This document shows positions 56,497 to 64,000 of a stretch of 64,000 nucleotides of DNA, piece by piece; position 1 is the stretch's first letter, and each line of letters begins with the position of its first letter. A program made the position numbers and the translations under genes. The notes below the pieces were generated by a model that was not told the origin of the DNA, did not search any database, and saw only the letters and a program-made list of their open reading frames with translations. The stretch spans positions 18,442,149 to 18,506,148 of the forward strand of contig OX457052.1 in NCBI GenBank assembly GCA_949752735.1. The letters are read 5' to 3'. The stretch comes from Lumbricus terrestris. Lineage: Eukaryota; Annelida; Clitellata; Crassiclitellata; Lumbricidae.

Positions 56497-56858
56497 GGGG
56501 TCCCGTAGCTCAGTGGTGAGAGCGCTGGTCGTTACACTGAGAGTCATCCGCGCGACCCGGGTTCAAGCCTCGCTCAGGGCATTAATTTATTAAAATTTCT
56601 GTTAGCTGCCGTTGGCGCTTTGCAGTTGTGTTGCTTGACTCGGGTTCTGCTAAAAATAAAGATAGCCCCCTCCACTTCTGGCTTAATTGGCCGATCAGGA
56701 GTGATCCAGTACTTAGGCCATTAGTTAAGTTACCGAACCCACTGCTGTAAAGCCGACCTGCGTGTCGTGCTATAGTGGGCCGTATTTCGTATAACATGTA
56801 CTTGTAATTATTCTGCGGTGTGTCAGATTGTGTGATTAAATGAAGATTATTATCATAA
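56497..56858 (+). repeat. SINE-3, tRNA-derived
   Basis: Head GGGGTCCCGTAGCTCAGTGG (A box) and GGGTTCAAGCCTC (B box at about 56559). Then a ~280-bp unrelated body ending 'gattattatcataatg'. Length and the long body argue for a SINE and against a functional tRNA. Only one copy in this window. Confidence 0.75.
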
Positions 56859-57163
56859 TGTCATCTGCCGGAGAATTTTTGCGGTTATGGGCCAGTGCAT
56901 GTACACACTGCACAGGTGGCAAAATCGACTTTGGCAGGTGGCAGCACGCAGGTCATACAGTCCACTCACCGACCAAATCCATCCAAGACATGCAGCACTG
57001 AATATAATAAATCGCTGATGGATGCAATGGCCAAAGAACCGCGCTTTCTGGAAGAGTCTCTAACGTTTAAATGCGCTATATGAATGCAGCGTTCATTTAC
57101 CAACGTCATATTAGGCTATATCATTCGTACACTTCATCGGATTAAGTGAGGTGGAGTGTGAAT

Positions 57164-57312
57164 GAACGGTCATGGACGGCGTCCAATGCACTTATTTTCC
57201 AATCTCAATTAACGCCGTCCAACTACTAGGCCACATTATAAGGTCAGCATTGCAACGGAAGGAAAGAAGGGGTGTAGACTGTAGAGGCACTTCTTTTTAC
57301 ACTTTAGACACT
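57164..57312. mobile_element. Diverged copy of the 21197 MITE family
   Basis: gaacggtcatggacggcgtcca..gcacttatttt..aacgccgtcca and the right end 'acactttagacactg' match. The left terminus is lost, so no duplication can be tested. Confidence 0.7.
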
Positions 57313-57365
57313 GTACATAGGCCTACGTAGGCCTACATACGTTCATGCATGCAACCTACAGACAG

Positions 57366-57745
57366 ACTAATGAATGAATTAATGAATAAATAAATGAATG
57401 AATAAATGAATAAATGAATGAATGAATGAATGAATAAATGAATGAATGAATGAAAAAATGAATGAATAAATGAATGAATGAATGAATGAATGAGTGAATG
57501 AATGAATGAATGAGTGAATGAATGAATGAATGAATGAGTGAATGAATGAAATTATGAATGAATGAATGAACAACGAATGAATGAATGGATGAAATTATGA
57601 ATAAATGAATGAATGAATGAATGAAGAACAAACGAATGAACAACGAATGAATGAATGAAATTATGAATGAATGAATGAAATTATGAATGAATAAATGAAA
57701 TTATGAATGAATGAATGAATGAATGAATGAATGAATGAATGAACC
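57366..57745. repeat. (TGAA)n array, ~380 bp
   Basis: TGAATGAA with TAAA, AAAT and TTATGAA variants. Unlike the 41.7-kb array, no LINE terminus is seen next to it. Confidence 0.96.
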
Positions 57746-57903
57746 ATATTCACGCAATGAAGGGAAACCTTGGAACTTAACGGCCCTTAATCCAGGCCTG
57801 GGTACAAGGAGTTTTGGAAAGCAATTAAATCCGACTGACGGACGGGCAGAAATGGAAAAATGAAGTTGGCCATGGGACGAGGACATACATGTATGTACAA
57901 ATA

Positions 57904-57920
57904 TATGTATATATATATGG

Positions 57921-57976
<56 letters not shown>
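57904..57976. repeat. (TA)n(TG)n microsatellite
   Basis: Pure TA units followed by TG units. Confidence 0.95.
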
Positions 57977-58194
57977 ACTCCATCTGCATCTATATCTTTG
58001 TCATATGGAAAGCATTTTTTGTTTAGCACTCTATAAGTTCGTTCATCCATTCATTCATTCATTCATTCATTCTTTCATTCATTCGATTGTCCAGCGTGCA
58101 ATCCACTAGGCTATAGGCCTAGTCTATAGGCTATGGTTATTATTTTGCTAAATTGAAAATTAATCCATAAAAGGACACATGAGACGTAGGTCTA

Positions 58195-58489
58195 TATTGG
58201 CCTTGTGTTATGGACATTTTGACGACATCTTTGTTCTAACAACACTATTATTACGTCACTGATTTTATCGGCATGATGTTCATTATCAATTTGCTCTGTT
58301 GACACTATAATTATGTAATTATATACTGTGACGTCTATTCCTTGTTGTTCAATTTTGTTGCGTCACTAACTTTGTTAAAAGCAACTTGCTGGTATACACA
58401 ACAATAGCTCTGTCGTACTATCATAGTATGATGACGTCACCTTGGCCTAAAACACTGTTGTTACGAATTTAGCCATGTATAGTGCTACG
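58195..58489. repeat. Decayed edge of the 77-bp satellite
   Basis: 'aacactattattacgtcact', 'ttgcgtcactaac' and 'aacactgttgttacgaatttagcc' are diverged units to the left of the uniform core. Confidence 0.6.
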
Positions 58490-59180
58490 TTGTAAAGGAA
58501 GTGGAAAATTTCGTATCATGACGATCCCTCTTTGTTTCAAAAACACTATTGTTATGTCATTAACCATATGCATTGAAATGGATAATTTCGTATCATGACG
58601 ATTCCCCTTTGTTTCAAAAACACTATTGTTACGTCATTAGCCATGTGCATTGAAATGGATAATTCCGTATCATGACGATTCCCCTTTGTTTCAAAAACAC
58701 TATTGTTACGTCATTAGCCATGTGCATTGAAATGGATAATTCCGTATCATGATGATTCCCCTTTGTTTCAAAAACACTGTTGTTGCGTCATTAGCCATGT
58801 GCATTGAAATGGATAATTCCGTATCATGACGATCCCCCTTTGTTTCAAAAACACTATTGTTACGTCATTAGCCATGTGCATTGAAATGGATAATTCCGTA
58901 TCATGACGATTCCCCTTTGTTTCAAAAACACTATTGTTACGTCATTAGCCATGTGCATTGAAATGGATAATTTCGTATCATGACGATCCCCCTTTGTTTC
59001 AAAAACACTATTGTTACGTCATTAGCCATGTGCACTGAAATGGATAATTCCGTATCATGACGATTCCCCTTTGTTTCAAAAACACTATTGTTACGTCATT
59101 AGCCATGTGCACTGAAATGGATAATTCCGTATCATGACGATTCCCCTTTGTTTCAAAACACTATTGTTACGTCATTAGGT
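58490..59180. repeat. 77-bp satellite, 9 copies, with CRE-like motif
   Basis: The phrase TATCATGACGAT recurs at 58513-59130 every 77-78 bp. Most units contain TTGTTACGTCATTAGCC. Differences between core units are few. Confidence 0.96.
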
Positions 59181-59889
59181 GTGCGGGCTATAGTGTTACG
59201 TTGTGAGAGAAATGGGCAATTGCGTATTATGACGATATCGCTTTGTTAAATTGTTCTACAAACACGTAGTATTGTTACGTCATTGGCGTAATTGTTCATA
59301 AACATGGTTGCTGACTTGCTGTAAGGACGATGGCTTTTTACATGGACTTTTCAATTGTTACAACATAATATATATATTTGCTAAATAGAAATGGATGAAA
59401 CGGACACAGGCTCAGAGGCCGTGTTTTCCAACCTTTATTGTACAATATCATCATCTCAGTCCATAGGCACAATGCCCGTTGGTGTCGATCGCATGTTTCA
59501 CCATCAATTTATATTGTACAATATAAACAATAAAATTGCGTCATTTTAGAATGCGCCACATGATCACTTCATTCACATATAGCCCTTGAGTTCCGGTCAG
59601 GCGAGGATGGCTATAGTGTTTAAACAAGAGAGAAAAATAAGTCTCACTAGATTTTCTGGCTGATTTTGAGATGAAGTTGTCTGATAATAGAAAGTTGAAA
59701 CACAATAATTATATATGGACCAGCATCGGCGGAGTTTGGTTTCCGTTCTTGGAGGAGCTAAATTTGTTGGGGCTGAGACTCGGTCCAGAACGAGCGGCGC
59801 CGAAAAACTTTTTTCGGGCCCAAAAAAATTGATGATCTTTTTTAGTCATTCGTAAGTTTCGCGTTTGTGAACATAACCATTTCCCGAAC
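59181..59889. other. Intergenic with decayed MITE-like pieces
   Basis: 59700-59850 has 'gatgatcttttttagtcattcg', as in the shared MITE module, without definable ends. Confidence 0.45.
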
Positions 59890-60976
59890 CAGTGGCGTAG
59901 CAATAGGTTGTGCAGCTTGTGCAGTGCACAAGAGCCCACGGCTGTTTAGGGGCCCCCCCGGCGGTCAGAGTAAATTTTTTATTTTAAGAATTAGCCTATT
60001 CAGAATGTGTTTATATCTACATGCATGTACGGCGGTGGCGTTGCAATGGACTGTGCAGACTGCACTAGGGGCCCCTGGTGGTCAAAGTCAAGTTTTTACA
60101 TTCAGAATATTCAGAATGTAATCAAGTCTTCATGTACTGTAGTTGTCAGTGCTGATCAGTGCTGAGGTGGCGGTGGATATTGACACCGAGCAGAGAAGCG
60201 CTTCGGAATACAGGGCTTTTTTAACGTGCAGTTCTACACAAAATGTGCAGTTCTAAATGAATTTGTGCAGTTGTATATTATAAGCACTTCTCTGCCGTTA
60301 AAACTAGTTTTAAAAGGTAATTTTCCTCCGTTTTGGAGTAATTTACCCTGGAGGATGGGAAAAAATGGTTGTGCAGTTCTAAAAATTCCTTTTAAAGCAG
60401 CCCTGTCGGAAACTATGGTGGTAGGCATACCAGCCGCATTACCAAAGGATTCAGTAACAAAGGCATCTCAATTATTTTTGCGCAAGGGATTTCGCCCAAG
60501 TGAACATTTTTACATTTCGGAATTTTTTCCCCCTTCTTTTAGACTTATCGCAGCAACCGAGACTTGAGTCACTTCACATTATACCAATTTATTATAATGC
60601 TTGTTTTTGAGTCAACTAACCCAACTGTTTGACAGAATTTAAGCGTGGATGATGATAATTCATACTTCAACAGATGAAGCAATTTTTTTTAAATTTGTCA
60701 AGTAGGCCTACTCGAATTGAATTTTCTTTTGGTAGCCTGAAGAAATTAGAAAATGATTATAAAGACTAACGGGAGAAAAAAAGGCCTAATTAAAATTGTA
60801 ATTAGTTGATTTTTAAAATTTAATTTCGGGTTCGAAATAATGCAATTAGAGTCTATAGCGAAAGAGCCCGGCGTTTTTGCACAGCCTTTTTGTTTGAAAT
60901 CGAGGAGGTTCAAGTAATGAAGGGCCCACCACTGAAGCCCTGCACAAGGGCCCCCAAAAACCTTGCTACGCCATTG
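59890..60976. mobile_element. Composite hAT-like element
   Basis: Left CAGTGGCGTAGCAATAGG and right CCTTGCTACGCCATTG are inverted. The left terminal ~100 bp is duplicated at 60033-60125. Flanking 8-mers (TCCCGAAC, CAATGGTT) do not match, so this is rearranged or made of two elements. A CAGGGC MITE is nested inside. Confidence 0.6.
60211..60405 (+). mobile_element. CAGGGC-family hAT MITE, copy 4, 195 bp
   Basis: Ends CAGGGCTTTTTTAACGTG and TTTTAAAGCAGCCCTG. Flanks TCGGAATA and TCGGAAAC match in six of eight. Confidence 0.85.
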
Positions 60977-61014
60977 CAATGGTTCCTAATTAAGAGTGCC
61001 GTGATGATCTACAG

Positions 61015-62514
61015 CAGCGGTTCCCAACCCGTGGTCCGCGGGCCAAAAGTGGCACGCCTGGCCTACAAAAATGGCCCACAGCTTCTCAATGAATTAAGAA
61101 AAATATATGTAAAAATTGACAATTTAGACATGATAGAATTTTTGACCCGAACAAATTTCTGAGTCACTGACACCAAGCTAATCTTTCAACGAATTGATCG
61201 ACGATTAAAAGTCATTTCGATTCCCAGTGCAGGCATCCATCATGGAACTCTATTTTGATAGCGTGTATTATACTTACCGAATAGGGGTGGCTATGGCGCA
61301 CTATAGCCTCTCGCCTTTGGGACCTGGTTTAAACCCATGGGTATGACATAATATACAGTGCGAAATAATTGCGAAAGAGATAGCCTATATACGGACTGTA
61401 TTGCATAAACATATTAGATGGAATATGGCTTGACGGCCTGTCCATTGGTGTTTCGCAGACAAGGTCTGCGAAACACCGTGCCGCGACACCCAAGGGTGCC
61501 GTGATCCTGCTCGCTGCGCGGATGCCATTGCAGCGTGCATGCAGAATAGCAGAACAATAATATTTTCACAGCTACGTCTGTCCAAAAATAACGAGAAACC
61601 TACTAATTATCACTATAGGCTTACTGACGTAGACCGAAAACTATTTTCAACACTCAGAGTAGCGTGGAAATGTTGCGGCAATGCGATTGAATAATTGAAT
61701 ACAGGTATACGTTGGGTTGCTTGCCAATAAAAAAAACCCGCAAAGAATTAAAACGTGAAGAGAAATAACCTAACTTGAATGGAGAGCTTATAGCCATAGG
61801 TGCATGACTATAGCCAACTAAGCCAAGGGCGGATACAGGAATTTTCGAAGGGGGGCCAAAATATTTGGTCTTGTGAGACAGGAGAAAATGTTTTTAGTCA
61901 TCGACCAAATTTTCCGGGAAAAAATACCATTTCATCCGCCAAAAAACTGATGACCTTTTTTTTAGTCAGTCATCGACCAATTTTGCGGGGAAAAATACCA
62001 TTTCATCCGCCAAAAAAACTGATGACCTTTTTTTTTAGTCATCGACCAGTTTGTTTTTCGGGAAACATCCGCCGCTGAATCGAGGGAGGCCAAGTCCCGT
62101 GCGATTTTGTAATGGGGGGCCTGTTGTCCTGTTTTTCTCTCCCACTACATTTATTTAATGGCTTGTTGAAACCAAATGGGGGAGGGGCCACGTCCCATGC
62201 AATTTTTAAATGGCGGGGCCATGGCCGGATTGGCCCCCCCTGGATCCGCCTCTGGCTATAGCTATAGGTGCATGGCGTTAGCACAATTATTTTGGTGGTC
62301 CTATTAGAATATATAATTCTTTTCTATTACAGATTATTTTATTTGGACGCATCAAACATTCTTTTTTATTCAATTATAGCAATTTTATATGTTTTCAGTT
62401 AATTAAATTTTAGCCTTGTGGCCCGCTAATGTCCTTCAACTAAGAAAAAGTGGCCCTCGTGTCCGCCAACTTAGAAAATATGGCCCGACAGTCAAAAAAG
62501 GTTGGGAACCACTG
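61015..62514. mobile_element. hAT element, 1500 bp, TSD ATCTACAG
   Basis: Ends CAGCGGTTCCCAACC and GGTTGGGAACCACTG (one mismatch). Perfect 8-bp duplication ATCTACAG at 61007-61014 and 62515-62522. Sub-terminal 'gggccaaaagtggc..' / 'tggcccgacag' are of the kind found in many hAT elements. No transposase frame is left. Another MITE is nested at 61824-62254. Confidence 0.94.
61824..62254. mobile_element. Nested GGCGGAT-family MITE with internal repeats
   Basis: Ends CAAGGGCGGATACAGG and CTGGATCCGCCTCTG. The interior has two ~80-bp repeats of 'catcgaccaa..ccatttcatccgcc..gatgaccttttt'. Perfect 8-bp flanks are not seen. Instead an 18-bp near-repeat TATAGCYATAGGTGCATG lies just outside on both sides (61788, 62264). 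Confidence 0.8.
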
Positions 62515-62522
62515 ATCTACAG

Positions 62523-63110
62523 CTTCCTCAAATTTAGCCAAACTCTGCAATAAACCTTCCGAATAGGACGATGATTATAGGTTTATATTCAAACCTTTTG
62601 CTTTAGTCTCTATTGATGTAGGCCAATCCATATTAGTCTCTTTATATAGGTTTTTGTACCTGATAGCGTTGTGTCTAACAGTTTTTGTTACCATTAAACG
62701 AATATATAATAATAGTCTGTGACTAGCCATAATGATTTCATACGGGTCTCGTCAAATTAGGTCGAAATATGTCAATAAATTATCGAAATCTAATGAATCA
62801 GAACTGATGCCTAGATAAGTGTTTAATCCAGTTCCCTGCTTAGGGCTCCAGGCTTGTGAGGTGACTTTATTAAATTAGATGCGACTTTTGTGCATTCAGT
62901 TTGTGTAAGCTTATACTATATAGCCTATAGTAGCCTACTTGTATACGTATCTTGCAGCAGGTGACAGCGTTGAGCGCAGCTAATAGAAGCTGATGATGGA
63001 TGGATCCAGATTTGACGACGGCTTATGACAACAGAGGCCGTTGCCCTTAAAAAATTGTTTGGTATAATACAGTTAATGAGTTCAAGTGATCATCATGTAA
63101 TTATGGCCAA
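62523..63110. other. Intergenic, no recognised feature
   Basis: Unique-looking AT-rich sequence. Confidence 0.35.
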
Positions 63111-63120
63111 CGTCTAAAGC

Positions 63121-63275
63121 GCGGACGCGAGAGCAGAGCCCTGCGCCGGCCGCGCCGCGCCGCGCCGCGCCGCCGCCGCCGACACTTTGCAGGCGCCGCC
63201 GCCGCCGATTTTTTTGAGTCGGCGCGCCGACGCCACCGCCGCCGAAAATTTGTCGGCGCGCCGTCGATGCCACGT
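63121..63275. other. Extreme GC island with CGCCGC repeats and GGCGCGCC palindromes
   Basis: CGCCGCGC and GCCGCC repeats, the palindrome TCGGCGCGCCGA near 63214 and a second GTCGGCGCGCCG near 63253. AT-rich on both sides. It may be the end of a GC-rich transposon or a small CpG promoter. Confidence 0.6.
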
Positions 63276-63492
63276 GGATTCGGTTTTTCTTTTCGTTGCA
63301 TTTTCATCTGTTGCATAAAAAATTGCCGCGTCAATGAAAATAGAATCTTTCTGTTATATACTTTGATTTTTCCTGGCAACACCGTTTTTGCATCAATGCT
63401 ATGAAACCTATGATGCTACCTATTTGTTTGGACTTTTTGAACGGTGCGCTTAACGTTTAAAATTTTGAGGATTTTGTGATTTGATTTGAATT

Positions 63493-63521
63493 ATGGCATC
63501 AACAAAGGTAAAAAGAACTCC
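63493..63521 (+). other. Possible first coding exon (MASTKVKRTP)
   Basis: ATGGCATCAACAAAGGTAAA.. encodes ten basic residues and meets a GTATGC donor. Small exons like this open many transposase genes, and the GC island is just upstream. Too short to support alone. Confidence 0.2.
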
Positions 63522-63529
63522 AGGTATGC

Positions 63530-64000
63530 CTAAGTGAATGCTATGCCGTGTGTGCGTTAATTCCTGATCCGGTAGCCGCTAGGATGGAACAGAACCGTCT
63601 GCCCTCTATTATTAGGATACACGTTACTATTATGTTGCAAAGAGGTGGCGCTCTGCAATTTTATGCAGGCGATCGGTCGTGTCTAAGCTCATACGCTGTA
63701 CGTGACCTATGTGAAATTGGTGATTAATTAAGTTTTCGAACATTAATAGGTTTGTCTATATGCACAGTGGAGTAATGTTAGGCAATTGGACAATAGATCC
63801 TATTTTGTCAACAACTTGAGCAACGTCTCATAAATGGGATCAGATTAGGAAAATAAAAACATTTTCCGCACAAAACAAGTGTAACTTAGGGTGACTTGGC
63901 CTGCTTAGATGGAAAGACTTGTACATAGCAATTTTTGGATTTAAATAAGATGCTAAGAGTTTCGCGTGGAAGTCGTTCGGATTATTGGCCGAAAATCAAA
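63530..64000. other. Window end, no recognised feature
   Basis: Nothing supported to the end of the window. Confidence 0.35.

Noticed and set aside
56497..56570. Functional tRNA gene
   Set aside because: A and B boxes are good, but the anticodon arm does not pair clearly and a long SINE body follows.
59890..60976. Single intact hAT element
   Set aside because: Flanking 8-mers differ and the left end is duplicated internally.

Overview
The window is non-coding-rich animal DNA. It has an intron-containing gene, tRNA-derived SINEs, LINE 3' remnants, many hAT-type non-autonomous transposons, satellites and microsatellites, and no bacterial features. The best lineage clue is at the left end: a Ty3/gypsy-type LTR retrotransposon whose pol domains run protease-integrase-RT-RNase H. 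That is the Gmr1-like arrangement, first described from deuterostomes (fish, sea urchin, tunicate). A marine deuterostome is therefore my inference, not a proof.

Layout. 1-7221 (minus strand): one young Gmr1-like element. Its 3' LTR is cut by the window start, pol is 882-4532, gag is 4441-5823 and the 5' LTR is about 6185-7221. The two LTR copies are identical over the 724 bases that can be compared. The gag and pol frames are separated by one base in an A7 (T7) run that lies inside the nucleocapsid zinc knuckle. 7222-34000: no convincing cellular gene, but a dense mosaic of transposons. It holds a LINE C-terminal fragment (about 9020-9510), SINE copies, and eight or more hAT elements or MITEs, most with clear 8-bp target-site duplications. 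It also holds a 40-bp minisatellite (17971-18408), a palindromic 17-bp array (22541-22689), a G4-type GGGGT array and CA repeats.

34167-about 48001 (minus strand): a WD40-repeat protein gene. I assembled nine exons by translating between consensus splice sites; all exon phases agree and the gene ends in a TGA at 34167. The 5' end is not settled; a possible further exon lies at 49923-49979. Introns carry SINEs, a LINE remnant, MITEs, a 25-bp array, a long TGAA array and a 43-bp triplication that copies a splice acceptor.

48000-64000: no certain gene. It contains a CpG-rich, purine-rich segment (about 53.6-55.4 kb) with three GCGCATGCGC sites, a tRNA-headed SINE (56497-56858) and a 77-bp satellite carrying a CRE-like TTACGTCA in most units (58490-59180). 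It also contains a 1.5-kb hAT element with a perfect 8-bp duplication (61015-62514) and a very GC-rich island near 63.1-63.3 kb.

How the parts relate. The Gmr1 element is the only element with near-complete coding capacity. The SINE-1 family (five copies) ends in the same terminal sequence as the LINE 3' tails here, suggesting LINE-driven mobilisation. The MITEs have hAT-type duplications and would depend on hAT transposase in trans; only decayed transposase starts are visible. I see nothing that clearly forms an undescribed multi-gene system. The strongest leads are the Gmr1-like element with its in-knuckle frame break, the palindromic module shared by MITEs with different ends, and the acceptor triplication in the WD40 gene.
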